The notes under the pieces were generated by a model that was not told the origin of the DNA, made no database searches, and saw nothing but the letters and a program-made list of their open reading frames with translations. From the NCBI GenBank assembly GCA_019306365.1, contig JAFDLS010000047.1, forward strand, positions 1 to 37,514: 37,514 nt of DNA. The letters are read 5' to 3'. Of this stretch, positions 1 through 10,590 are shown in pieces. A program made the position numbers and the translations under genes. Source of the stretch: Deltaproteobacteria bacterium. GTDB taxonomy: Bacteria; Desulfobacterota; Desulfarculia; Adiutricales; JAFDHD01. Position 1 is the first letter of the stretch. Each line of letters starts with the position of its first letter.

Positions 1-141
1 AATCCTCAGGCTTGGACCGCTCTTCGGTTAAATCCAAAGTTCATTGAAGGCCTGATCCCGGAGTTTAAAGAAAATTTCGAGAAAACCAAAATTTTTCTCA
101 CAGATAATGGGAACCAAGAAAAGGACAAGGATTTTAGTTAA
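1..141 (+). CDS. C-terminal end of an unidentified gene (partial)
   Basis: The first 46 codons of the window are open in frame 1 and end at TAA (139-141). The peptide begins NPQAWTALRLNPKFIEGL and ends in a charged tail (NGNQEKDKDFS). Its composition looks like real coding sequence and a family A repeat starts 26 bases after the stop, as happens after other genes here. The gene starts outside the window. I do not recognise the family and assign no function. Confidence 0.5.
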   Translation, partial: NPQAWTALRLNPKFIEGLIPEFKENFEKTKIFLTDNGNQEKDKDFS

Positions 142-166
142 TACACCGCCTTTCTATCTTTAGATC

Positions 167-360
167 TATAGTAATTGCCAGAATCACCTTCCGTTTGATT
201 ACTAAGGTAAATCAAAGCTCTAACAACGGTTTCCATGATATAACAAATGGCAATTACATGATGTTTTGGCGTTTGTCGTGAGATGGCTTACGAGAATGGC
301 CGAGATTAAATCTTCTCCTATCCCAGGGTCAAACGGAACATATTTATGACAAACGCTCTA
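167..360 (+). repeat. Family A structured repeat, copy A1
   Basis: A complete 194-base copy, starting TATAGTAATTGCC and ending GACAAACGCTCTA. Visible pairings: GTAATTGCCA (171-180) with TGGCAATTAC (248-257); GCGTTTGTC (269-277) with GACAAACGC (348-356); CGTGAG (277-282) with CTTACG (287-292); and the long-range TTCCGTTTGA (189-198) with TCAAACGGAA (329-338). The two ends are also imperfect inverted repeats of each other over about 32 bases (24 matches by eye). No protein is encoded. It lies just behind the stop of the partial gene at 1-141. Confidence 0.9.
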
Positions 361-400
361 AATATTCGCTTTATTGTTCTTCTCTGGTAAATTGCATTCT

Positions 401-488
401 ATGGGTAACCTCCGTTGAGTACGATGAAGATTAGCATATCCTCATCATAAAATATACCTTCGGAGCGTTACCCATGTTTTAAAACTAC
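401..488 (+). repeat. Family C hairpin repeat, copy C1
   Basis: ATGGGTAACCTCCG (401-414) pairs with CGGAGCGTTACCCAT (460-474) with one bulged base, and GTTTTAAAACTAC follows to 488. The same element lies in inverted orientation at 36750-36837 with only a few differences. The central part holds a second small dyad (GATGAAGAT / ATCCTCATC). It is too short to encode a transposase, so it is a MITE-like or REP-like hairpin. Confidence 0.85.
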
Positions 489-534
489 ATAACGTGATTC
501 TTCTTCCTTCTGGACAGATAAAAAGAGTTTGTGT

Positions 535-588
535 TAAGCTATATTGAATTTATGCAACTACTAAGCTATATTGAATTTATGCAACTAC
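535..588 (+). repeat. 27-bp perfect tandem duplication
   Basis: The unit starting TAAGCTATATTGAATT occurs at 535-561 and again, identically, at 562-588. The three bases TAA that follow repeat the start of the unit. It is non-coding. Perfect identity suggests a recent event. Confidence 0.95.
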
Positions 589-755
589 TAAATATTGGTT
601 CCGAATAAAAAATTTTCGGATACGTTGAAACCTGGGAAGTGATTGAAAACTTAAGCAATCCATTATTTTGTTCTGTTTTTAAGCGAACGCCGGAGATATA
701 ATGCTTTTTGATAAAGACAGTCGTTAGAAAAATCGATGAACCATAATTTAGCTAT

Positions 756-785
756 GGCATAGGCAATCGCGGCATAGGCAATCGC
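756..785 (+). repeat. 15-bp perfect tandem duplication
   Basis: GGCATAGGCAATCGC is present twice in direct succession (756-770, 771-785), in non-coding DNA upstream of the amidase. Confidence 0.95.
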
Positions 786-922
786 CCGGATGTTTTAGCG
801 ATTGTTGCAAGGTGTCCGGTCAATTTCCAACCTCTACAGATATATGACTTTATCTTCAGTCAGAATGAAATTTTAACAATCACTCTAACCCGTAAGGATT
901 CATTACAAAGGGGGGGAGACTT

Positions 923-2335
923 GTGACAAAGTCAGATGAGTTTGCATATATGGACGCTACCAAAGGTGAGGTCGAACCGCTCGAGCTCGTTGATACCGCT
1001 ATCGAAAGAATCGAGCGTTTGAATCCGACGCTCAACGCGATTGTCACACCAATGTATGAAGCGGCACGTGTGGCGGCCGCCGGCGAACTGCCTGATGGCC
1101 TTTTTACAGGCGTGCCTTTTTTGCTTAAGGATTTGTTAGCTGAATACGCTGGATTTCGCTTGACCGAAGGGTCAGCCTTTTTGCAGGACTTTATCCCCGG
1201 CCATGACAGCGAACTGGTCGCGCGGCTGAAAAGAGCCGGTTTGATCATTGTTGGAAAAACAAGCACTCCTGAGTTCGGCATCCTCCCGACCACTGAGCCT
1301 AAAATGTTTGGCCCCTGTCGCAATCCGTGGGATACAAATCGAACCACTGGAGGTTCCAGCGGAGGTTCAGCCGCTGCCGTGGCTTCCGGCATTGTTCCCA
1401 TGGCTCATGCCAACGACGGCGGCGGGTCCATACGAATTCCGGCTTCCTGCTGCGGCCTGTTTGGTCTCAAACCAACCCGGGCCCGTAATCCGCTCGGCCC
1501 TGAATACGGCGCTATCTTGATGTTCCTTATAGCTGAACACGCTCTTACCCGATCGGTTCGTGACAGCGCAGCACTGCTGGACGCCACCTCCGGGCCTGAT
1601 ATTGGCGACGCCTTCTGGGCTCCCCAGCCCCAGCGCCCATTCATTGAAGAAGTTGGAGCAAACCCTGGGAAGCTTCACATTGCCTTTACTTCCAAACCGG
1701 CCACCAATGTTGCGATTCACCCGGATTGCGTCAAAGCGGTCGAAGAGGCGGCCAAACTCTGCGCTGATTTGGGTCACGAGGTTGTCGAGGCCGCACCGAC
1801 CATAGACGGTGAGGTGGTGGAAAGAAATTTCGGAATCATCTGGTCGATGCTCACGGCCTGGACCATTGACTATTGGGCTCACCGAAGCGATCAAGTGCCT
1901 TCACCCGATCAATTCGAAGTGCTGACCTGGGCACAGTATAAGCGGGGCAGCGAAATCAAGGCGGTGAATTACATGAAGGCCCTACAAAACATTGAAAAAG
2001 TCACTCGAAACGTAGCCCGTTTTTTTACGAATTTCGACATCTGGCTCACCCCGACGCTTGGAGAACCGCCAGTAGCCCTGGGTTCTTTTGAATCACCGCC
2101 GGAGAAACCGCTTCAAGGGATGTTCCGTTCGGCGTCATTTACCCCTTTCACCCCTATCTGTAACATCACCGGCCAACCGGCCATGTCCGTCCCGCTCTAC
2201 TGGGATGAAAGCGGATTGCCCATAGGCACCCAATTTATTGGCCGCTTTGGCCACGAAGCGGCCCTCTTCCGCCTGGCCGCGCAACTGGAAGAAGCACGGC
2301 CCTGGACCCACCGCCGACCACCGGTATCAGCCTGA
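923..2335 (+). CDS. Amidase (amidase signature family)
   Basis: A 470-residue cytoplasmic amidase signature enzyme that would hydrolyse an amide bond through a Ser-cisSer-Lys triad. The triad is visible: Lys69 in VPFLLKDL, the cis-Ser in GGSSGG (Ser145) and the nucleophile in [11 protein letters not shown] (Ser169). The 24-residue Ser-Ser spacing matches GatA and FAAH. The GTG start at 923 follows GGGGGGAGA by a few bases, and the N-terminus ([18 protein letters not shown]) is typical. GatA is unlikely because no gatB or gatC is near and the length is that of stand-alone amidases. Substrate cannot be told from sequence. A family A repeat starts 24 bases after the stop. Confidence 0.9.
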   Translation: MTKSDEFAYMDATKGEVEPLELVDTAIERIERLNPTLNAIVTPMYEAARVAAAGELPDGLFTGVPFLLKDLLAEYAGFRLTEGSAFLQDFIPGHDSELVARLKRAGLIIVGKTSTPEFGILPTTEPKMFGPCRNPWDTNRTTGGSSGGSAAAVASGIVPMAHANDGGGSIRIPASCCGLFGLKPTRARNPLGPEYGAILMFLIAEHALTRSVRDSAALLDATSGPDIGDAFWAPQPQRPFIEEVGANPGKLHIAFTSKPATNVAIHPDCVKAVEEAAKLCADLGHEVVEAAPTIDGEVVERNFGIIWSMLTAWTIDYWAHRSDQVPSPDQFEVLTWAQYKRGSEIKAVNYMKALQNIEKVTRNVARFFTNFDIWLTPTLGEPPVALGSFESPPEKPLQGMFRSASFTPFTPICNITGQPAMSVPLYWDESGLPIGTQFIGRFGHEAALFRLAAQLEEARPWTHRRPPVSA

Positions 2336-2358
2336 AACTGAACTCGAATTAGCGTCCA

Positions 2359-2551
2359 TATAGTAATTGCCAAAATTACGTTCCATTTGATTACTGAGGT
2401 AAATCAAGGCCCTAACAGCGGCTGCCATGATATAACAAATGGCAATTACGTGATGTTTTGGCGTTTGTCGTAAGGCGGCTTACGAGAACGACCAAAATTA
2501 AATCTTCTCCTATCCCAGGTCAAACGGAAAATATTTATGACAAACACTCTA
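2359..2551 (+). repeat. Family A structured repeat, copy A2
   Basis: A full-length copy, same orientation as A1. Stem GTAATTGCCA/TGGCAATTAC is intact. The inner hairpin is perfect (CGTAAG...CTTACG). The long-range stem has one A-C mismatch (TTCCATTTGA against TCAAACGGAA), and the right stem has one mismatch (GACAAACACT). It begins 24 bases past the amidase stop. Confidence 0.9.
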
Positions 2552-2640
2552 TCTTTGCATTTTAGCGTTAACAATTCTTTTACGCCTTCTGCAAAAAACT
2601 ATTATCTGGCAACCTTCGCGGTCGGCTTTCGACTATATTT

Positions 2641-2669
2641 TTGACAACGCCGTCCGCTTCTGATAGATG
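2641..2669 (+). promoter_or_regulatory. Candidate sigma70 promoter of the MBL hydrolase
   Basis: TTGACA (2641-2646, perfect -35), a 17-base spacer, then TAGATG (2664-2669, a weak -10). Transcription would start about 25 bases before the ATG at 2700. The -10 match is poor, hence modest confidence. Confidence 0.45.
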
Positions 2670-2699
2670 TTCCTTTAAAAATAATCCAGGAAAGAAAAC

Positions 2700-3902
2700 A
2701 TGAATCTCGCGGGGAACCCTCTCAAACGAACTCAAAAACTAGATACGGGCCGCGTGCGCCGCTTCATACTGCCAGACAGAAAAATCCGCGTCACCCAGAT
2801 CACTACCTTCTGTCCGGACATCATTGGACCCGGCCCCACACATCTTTATCTGATCGAAAATGATGCCCTAGTCCTTTTGGATACAGGCATCCCAACCAAA
2901 CTTGCCAAGAGATTTTTCTATGACTCTCGAAACCAGATCATCCCGCCTGAGATCGAGGCGCTGCCTGAAGATTATAGCAAGCAAGAGCTATTGGAAGGAC
3001 TGCATCTGGCCGGACACTCCATCAAAGACGTCGATTTGCTGGTGATTACGCATGGCCACCCGGATCACTTTCTCATGGGACGCTGGATAGTGGAGCAGGC
3101 CAACTGCCCGGTCACGGCGCACGCCCTGGACACCTCTGATATCTGCAATCCGTGGGGGATGCTCGAGATGTGGTTTAACCTCCGGCAGCGAACCATGGCC
3201 ATGGGCATGCCCCAGCCTAAAGGGGTAAGCGATTCCAATCATTTTTATATGGAAGACGTTAACCCCGAATCAATCGGGTTTTCACTTAAAGTAGATTTTC
3301 CAATTATGCAGGAAGGGTTGTTAACACTCAACCATTCGTCTTTAAAGGGGATTGAGGTCAAACATCTTCCCGGACATTCACCCGGAAGTGTAGGATTGAT
3401 TGTTGGCCAGGAGGGGAGCGAAAAAGTGCTCCTGTGCGGTGACGTGCTCCTGAGTCCCATCACGCCCCATCCTGATGATCTTCTAACCTACCTTCGCACC
3501 TTGGAAAAGCTCAAGAACCTGCAGGATATCGTTTTAGCCCTTCCGGCTCACGGGAAAGTCATCAGAAATGTTAAAGCGAGGGTTGACTTTTTACAAAAAT
3601 ACCATCGTCAGCGTCTTAAGATCACTTATAAAACGTGCCGGAAACCCTGTTCGGCCTGGGATATCGCTACGCTGCCGGATTATTTCGATATCGCGGTTGA
3701 TCCGTCTAAATTCAATCCACTGGCTGGCAACGAGGCTTTGATGCATATGGAGGTTCTCCAAATGGTTCAGGGTCTCAAACGGGTAAGCATCAATAAAGGG
3801 GTGCATCTCTTCCAAAACCAGGGTGAGCCCTTTGAGGAAGTTTATAACCGGATTCTCGACCTAGTCAAAGATCAGCGTATAAACCCGATCATGCGGTATT
3901 GA
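2700..3902 (+). CDS. Metallo-beta-lactamase-fold hydrolase
   Basis: A 400-residue MBL-superfamily hydrolase, probably cytoplasmic with two bound metal ions. The metal motif THGHPDH gives His118, His120, Asp122 and His123. Further ligands are His226 (LPGHSPGS), Asp248 (LLCGDVLLS) and His284 (PAHGK). The core is at residues 30-295. A C-terminal helical part of about 100 residues (LQKYHRQRL...) resembles the tail of LACTB2/glyoxalase-II-like members. A ribosome binding site (GGAAAG) precedes the ATG. No signal peptide is seen. Its substrate is unknown; thioester or ester hydrolysis is possible. It converges with the YkgJ-type gene, and no clear terminator is seen between them. Confidence 0.88.
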   Translation: MNLAGNPLKRTQKLDTGRVRRFILPDRKIRVTQITTFCPDIIGPGPTHLYLIENDALVLLDTGIPTKLAKRFFYDSRNQIIPPEIEALPEDYSKQELLEGLHLAGHSIKDVDLLVITHGHPDHFLMGRWIVEQANCPVTAHALDTSDICNPWGMLEMWFNLRQRTMAMGMPQPKGVSDSNHFYMEDVNPESIGFSLKVDFPIMQEGLLTLNHSSLKGIEVKHLPGHSPGSVGLIVGQEGSEKVLLCGDVLLSPITPHPDDLLTYLRTLEKLKNLQDIVLALPAHGKVIRNVKARVDFLQKYHRQRLKITYKTCRKPCSAWDIATLPDYFDIAVDPSKFNPLAGNEALMHMEVLQMVQGLKRVSINKGVHLFQNQGEPFEEVYNRILDLVKDQRINPIMRY

Positions 3903-4067
3903 TTTCCTGCGCGAGGAGATTAATTTAATCGGGGAGAAAAATCAGGACAAAACACACAACGGCCTTAGCGGCGCTAACTCGTCCTAAACACATTACTTAT
4001 TGGCTCCGCAGGCCTGAATCTCACCTTGTAGTTAGCGAGTAACTAAAAAATACTTGAGAATTTGTTA

Positions 4068-4832
4068 TCACCCGTCCTGTTCAGATAGCGATCCATTGGG
4101 TGGAGCTGGACGGCGAAGTGAGTTCATCCTCACATGGAAAGGCTCGCCATTTACATTGCCAGTAAACAGCCTGTCTAAAAAAGGTTTTACAGCGGCCATG
4201 TCATCAGGATGAATCAAAAAACCGGGCAGAGGTTTGGTTCGGGCCAAACCTGAATCTGGCGTTATTTCACTCCGGGCAAAACTTCTGACATTATCACTCT
4301 CTGAAAGCAAAACCAGTAAATCCGTCAGATTACCGAAAAGCCCGCCCTCGTCCAGGTGTTCGATGATCTGCTGGCAAGCTGTGATAACCGAGACAAGGGT
4401 TGCTGGGATATTGGCCTGCCCTCCTGGCTGACATTTTTCTAACGACAGGAAGCTGCGGCAGGCAAATGGCCGCACCTCATAGGCAAGACACAAATCATTT
4501 TCCAGAAGCGGACACACGCCGGAGTCCGGCCCGAGTTCTTCTTCAGGCGGTTCCTGCCGGTTAAAGCAGGCCAAAGCCAGATCGTTGATGGTATATCGAG
4601 GCCGAAACAGAGTTGGGCTGGATGTTTCGAGGCGGGCGAGGGCATGAGGGCGCCCTGACTGTTTCAAACTTTCCAGAACCAGCTGAGCCTCAAGGGTAGT
4701 CAGAGTTACATTCTGAGTACAACACGAAGCGCACCCATTTGTGCACGCCATCTGAAAATTGCGTTCAACAAAGGTGTCGAAAACTTTATAAAGGGATAAC
4801 AATAGTGTTTCTTTTTCCTGAAATTTGTCCAT
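4068..4832 (-). CDS. YkgJ-family cysteine-cluster protein
   Basis: A 254-residue protein with the zinc or iron-sulfur cluster pattern of the YkgJ/Fli (UPF0153) family: Cys30, Cys34, Cys37 and Cys38 (CTNGCASCC), Cys89, then GVCPLL (Cys107), DLCLAYEVRPFAC (Cys115, Cys125) and Cys134. The Y-x2-RP-x2-C segment is the family signature. The last 110 residues show no motif I recognise. The protein lacks a signal peptide. The biochemical role of this family is not settled. The ATG at 4832 has no strong ribosome binding site. It is transcribed alone, convergent with the MBL gene and divergent from the operon at 5134. Confidence 0.82.
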   Translation of the reverse strand: MDKFQEKETLLLSLYKVFDTFVERNFQMACTNGCASCCTQNVTLTTLEAQLVLESLKQSGRPHALARLETSSPTLFRPRYTINDLALACFNRQEPPEEELGPDSGVCPLLENDLCLAYEVRPFACRSFLSLEKCQPGGQANIPATLVSVITACQQIIEHLDEGGLFGNLTDLLVLLSESDNVRSFARSEITPDSGLARTKPLPGFLIHPDDMAAVKPFLDRLFTGNVNGEPFHVRMNSLRRPAPPNGSLSEQDG

Positions 4833-5133
4833 TATTTTGATTGACCAGTCTGCCGCTTAATTGGCGGCGCTTTAAAAAATTTTAAATTAAAGTATAATGC
4901 CGCTTAATTTGTTTTTAAGCCGCTAACGAAAATGAACCTGAGTTCCTCTTAAAGAAAATCATTGAAAGCGGCCTCGAATGTCAACATCTCAAGGTTCCAG
5001 TAAATTCCTGGCAGGGGTTAGAAAAAAATGTTGCTTCAACAGGCGCCAAACTCTATCATGTAAGAGGAATTTATGCCAATCGAACTTGAACACGGCTTAT
5101 AGTTAGACCTGATCGCAGGATCAGGGGTATTAT
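4833..5133. other. Divergent intergenic region with promoter-like and leader signals
   Basis: The region is AT-rich. Plus-strand TTTAAA (4871-4876), a 16-base spacer and TATAAT (4893-4898) could start transcription towards 5134. The sequence TGCCGCTTAATT occurs twice (from 4852 and 4898). An open frame without a usual start codon runs 4919-5089. A hairpin at 5108-5125 covers the next ribosome binding site. Confidence 0.45.
5108..5125 (+). promoter_or_regulatory. Hairpin overlapping the ribosome binding site of the next gene
   Basis: CCTGATC (5108-5114), a GCAG loop and GATCAGG (5119-5125) form a perfect 7-bp stem. Its 3' arm takes in the first bases of AGGGG, the probable ribosome binding site of the gene at 5134, so it could limit translation. 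It has no U-run, so it is not a terminator. Confidence 0.45.
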
Positions 5134-5840
5134 ATGAACAAATCAAAGGAATCTCATTCTGCATCTGGGTCAACGGAAAAAGCTAGGCCTGAGCGAGCTG
5201 TACTGGCTTTCAGCCGCAAGGAGCTTCGAGTATTCAAAGCGCTGAAAAAGCCGGGCCGGTCATTAAGACCGATTTACGGGATCACTGAGGTCATATCCTG
5301 GCCTGATTTGCTTCTGGCCGGGCCGATTCTGGGAGCGCCGCAAGCGGTTATGGTCATGGAGTACCTTGGTTTAAAAGGTGCCCGGGTATTCCTCTCTTTG
5401 GGATCATGCGGATCGATTCAGCCGGATTTGAGTATAGGTCAAATTGTAATACCCCAGACCGCGTTATCAGAGGAAGGAACTTCAGCCCACTACCCTTTGG
5501 AAAATGAGCCCGCTTCAGCGGATCCCAAACTGGCTGGACGGCTGGCTGAGTTTCTTACCGAACAGGGTTTGGATTTTCGCGCTGGACGAGTCTGGACCAC
5601 GGACGCCCCGTTTCGTGAGACCGCTGACAAGATCCAGCGATACTCTGACCAGGGAATCCTGGCCGTGGACATGGAGGCTTCAGCCCTGATGACTGCGGCC
5701 CGGTTCCGGAAATTTAGTTACGCGGGACTCATGGTCGTCTCTGACGAACTCAGGCCTGATGAGCATAATTTTGGATTTAACTCACCCTTGCTTACCGAAG
5801 GCTTGACAAATGCCGCAAAAGCAATAATGAAAGTCTTGAT

Positions 5841-5844
<4 letters not shown>
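5134..5844 (+). CDS. Nucleoside phosphorylase family protein (uridine phosphorylase-like)
   Basis: A 236-residue PNP_UDP_1 superfamily protein, expected to cleave a nucleoside with phosphate or water. The phosphate/ribose loop is GSCGSIQPDLSIGQIVIP (from residue 90), followed by EEGTSAHY (113-120), a base-binding stretch VWTTDAPFRET and the ribose-binding VDMEAS (178-183). SDELRPD may hold the catalytic Asp. The pattern is closest to uridine phosphorylase, but nucleoside choice cannot be settled here. The first 20 residues are polar and poorly conserved in look, so a later start is possible. It overlaps the next gene by 4 bases (ATGA), suggesting translational coupling. Confidence 0.82.
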
Positions 5845-8916
<3,072 letters not shown>

Positions 8917-8919
8917 AAC

Positions 8920-9198
8920 ATGGCAAAGATTAGAGCCCGCTTGATTATTTCCGGACGAGTTCAAGGGGTGTACTTTCGCTATTCCACCCAACAGGAAGCA
9001 AACCGGCTGGGCCTGACCGGCTGGGCACGTAATCTCAGGAATGGCGATGTTGAGGCGGTTTTCGAAGGTGATGAGAGCCAGGTTGAAGAGATGATAAGAT
9101 GGTGTCATCAGGGACCAGCCGGCGCAGTCGTCAGTCAGGTTAAAGAGGAACGCGGCCCAGCCACAGATGAATTCACTAGATTTTCAATAACCTATTAA
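8920..9198 (+). CDS. acyP: Acylphosphatase
   Basis: A 92-residue acylphosphatase that hydrolyses carboxyl-phosphate bonds such as acetyl phosphate. The complete family pattern is present: GRVQGVYFRYST with the catalytic Arg20, and GWARNLRNGDVE with Asn38. It starts 3 bases after ligA with a GAGG-type ribosome binding site (GAGGAG, within the end of ligA), so it is the last gene of the operon that begins at 5134. No clear terminator was seen in the 102 bases before the next gene. Confidence 0.95.
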   Translation: MAKIRARLIISGRVQGVYFRYSTQQEANRLGLTGWARNLRNGDVEAVFEGDESQVEEMIRWCHQGPAGAVVSQVKEERGPATDEFTRFSITY

Positions 9199-9235
9199 CC
9201 GGAAAGCCATGACTGCATTGAACTCTTTTCAGGGC

Positions 9236-9262
9236 TTGACACCAACGATTATTTCATCTAAT
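9236..9262 (+). promoter_or_regulatory. Candidate promoter of the lipoprotein gene
   Basis: A perfect TTGACA (9236-9241) lies 15 bases before TCTAAT (9257-9262). The spacer is short, so this is tentative. The downstream gene has a good AGAGAGGTG ribosome binding site. Confidence 0.35.
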
Positions 9263-9300
9263 TTTCCATCATCGGGAATAAAAATCTTCAGAGAGGTGCT

Positions 9301-10212
9301 ATGTCGAAACAACGCATCCTGACTTTAATCATAACGCTTGGCTTGTGCTTTGGTCTTATAATGAGCGGATGTGCCACAAAAAAAGGCCCTGGTCCGCAAA
9401 GCTTCAAGTCTTCCAGTTTAAAAAAGCGAATAGCCGTCATACCTTTTCAAAACAATACCGGGTTTGGCAACAATGAACTCGGTCGCCGAATCACAAACAC
9501 AATTGCTCAACAATTAAACCAATCCGGAAAAGTCATCGTTGTTTCCCAGTCAAAGGTTGATGCATACTTAAAGGCTCAAGGGATCCCACAGCCCCTGACT
9601 CAAAATACCGCCACCTTAATCGGGCGCGGCCTGAAGCTAAACGCCATAATCCTGGGCGCGATCTCCGCCATCAATCTGACCGATAAAAGAATCGGATGGC
9701 GTGTCTTTATCCCTATCTTTAAAAAACAGGAAATCGTATCCGCAAGCCTGGTAGTCAGGGTAGTTGACGTGGAAGATGGAACCTTTCTCCTGACAGAAAC
9801 CGGGCAGGGCAATACACTTCATGATTCAGTTGCTGATCAGGAGTGGCTTAACGAATCCAAAGGAACTCTTGACAGAACCTCAGTTGAAAAAAGTCTGGCC
9901 ATGGCAACTGAATCCCTCACACGCAGCATCCTGGAGGCCCTGGCTAGAGCTCCGTGGAAAGGCTTCATTAAAAGCGTTTCAGGTTCAACCGCCACTTTAT
10001 GCGCTGGCAGGGATGTTGGTATCAAGGCCGGCCAGCGGTTTGTGGTTTATAGTATCGCGGAAAAGATAACCAATACCGCGGGCAAAACTTACGTCATTCC
10101 GGGTTCGGTCAAGGCAACCTTAGAAGTTACGCGTGTTTTGGATGGGACATCAGAAGCTAAAATAATTTCCGGTCAGGTTCTGGCCGGTGACGCCATACAT
10201 TTTACCGGTTAA
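9301..10212 (+). CDS. CsgG/FlgT-like outer-membrane lipoprotein
   Basis: A 303-residue lipoprotein. The signal peptide ends in a lipobox LIMSGC with Cys24 as the lipid attachment site, and residue +2 is Ala, which points to the outer membrane. Residues 42-205 resemble the CsgG/GNA1162/TolB-N type fold (KKRIAVIPFQNNTG; TNTIAQQLNQSGKVIVVSQ). The C-terminal 85 residues (GFIKSVSGSTATLCAGRDVGIKAGQRFVVY) look like the C-terminal domain of FlgT-type proteins. It may help build or stabilise an envelope complex, but no secretion partner is adjacent. It is transcribed alone and is followed by repeat A3. Confidence 0.8.
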   Translation: MSKQRILTLIITLGLCFGLIMSGCATKKGPGPQSFKSSSLKKRIAVIPFQNNTGFGNNELGRRITNTIAQQLNQSGKVIVVSQSKVDAYLKAQGIPQPLTQNTATLIGRGLKLNAIILGAISAINLTDKRIGWRVFIPIFKKQEIVSASLVVRVVDVEDGTFLLTETGQGNTLHDSVADQEWLNESKGTLDRTSVEKSLAMATESLTRSILEALARAPWKGFIKSVSGSTATLCAGRDVGIKAGQRFVVYSIAEKITNTAGKTYVIPGSVKATLEVTRVLDGTSEAKIISGQVLAGDAIHFTG

Positions 10213-10587
10213 ACTGACAGATTTCCTCCCCAGAGATAACCTTTAGACTTATAGTAATTGCCAGAATTATGCTTCGTTTGATTACTAAGCTAAATCAAGC
10301 CTCTAACAGCGGCTAACATGATATAACAGGCGGCAATTACATGATGAGACCTCTGCAAAACTTCGTCTTTTAGCCGAACTCATGAACCCCGCTTCGCTCA
10401 CGCTGCAGCGGCATATGTCAGTCTCAAATTTAAGTCCTCGAAATATTAGTAATATTCCTGCGGGTTAAATTTTCGCCTTCCGCGATTTCAACAAAATTAC
10501 TGTTGTCGTAAGGTGGCTTGGGAGAATGGCTAAAACTATATCTCCTTCTGCCCCAAAGCCAAACGGAACTTATTTATGACAAACGCT
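10213..10587. other. Convergent intergenic region filled by nested repeats
   Basis: Apart from 37 bases after the lipoprotein stop, the whole gap between two convergent genes is repeat A3 interrupted by repeat B1. No other gene or simple terminator is seen. Confidence 0.85.
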
Positions 10588-10590
10588 CTA
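10250..10590 (+). repeat. Family A repeat, copy A3, interrupted by a B element
   Basis: The left part (10250-10345) and the right part (10503-10590) match family A. About ten bases of A (TTTTGGCGT in the other copies) are missing where B1 sits. The inner hairpin is degraded (CGTAAG against CTTGGG). The last three bases, CTA, are the complement of the recN stop codon. Confidence 0.88.
10346..10502 (+). repeat. Family B MITE-like repeat, copy B1 (right end lost)
   Basis: It starts GAGACCTCTGCAAAAC and matches B2 along its length, including the core palindrome AATATTAGTAATATT, but stops at CAAAATTACTG. The terminal inverted repeat TGCAGAGGTCT of the other copies is absent. It lies within family A copy A3. 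Confidence 0.85.

Larger units (their letters stand above)
489..922. other. Non-coding AT-rich gap with two small duplications
   Basis: No credible gene is seen on either strand. The stretch contains a 27-bp and a 15-bp perfect tandem duplication, listed separately. Just before 923 a G-rich ribosome binding site (GGGGGGAGA, 911-919) belongs to the amidase. No convincing -35/-10 pair was found for the amidase. Confidence 0.6.
2336..2699. other. Intergenic region: repeat A2 plus promoter
   Basis: This gap is mostly filled by family A copy A2 (2359-2551). The rest leads into the metallo-hydrolase gene and carries its candidate promoter at 2641-2669 and a GGAAAG ribosome binding site just ahead of the ATG at 2700. 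Confidence 0.7.

Noticed and set aside
923-2335. Amidase as GatA of the Glu-tRNA amidotransferase
   Set aside because: The catalytic triad is shared by the whole family, but gatB and gatC are not adjacent and the C-terminal half does not look like GatA.
167-2551. Reading the family A repeats as a CRISPR array
   Set aside because: Copies are about 194 bp, kilobases apart, and have no regular spacers. No cas gene is present.
4027-4052. Hairpin TAGTTA/TAACTA followed by A's as a terminator for the YkgJ-type gene
   Set aside because: The A-run is on the wrong side for a minus-strand terminator and the stem is short and AT-rich.
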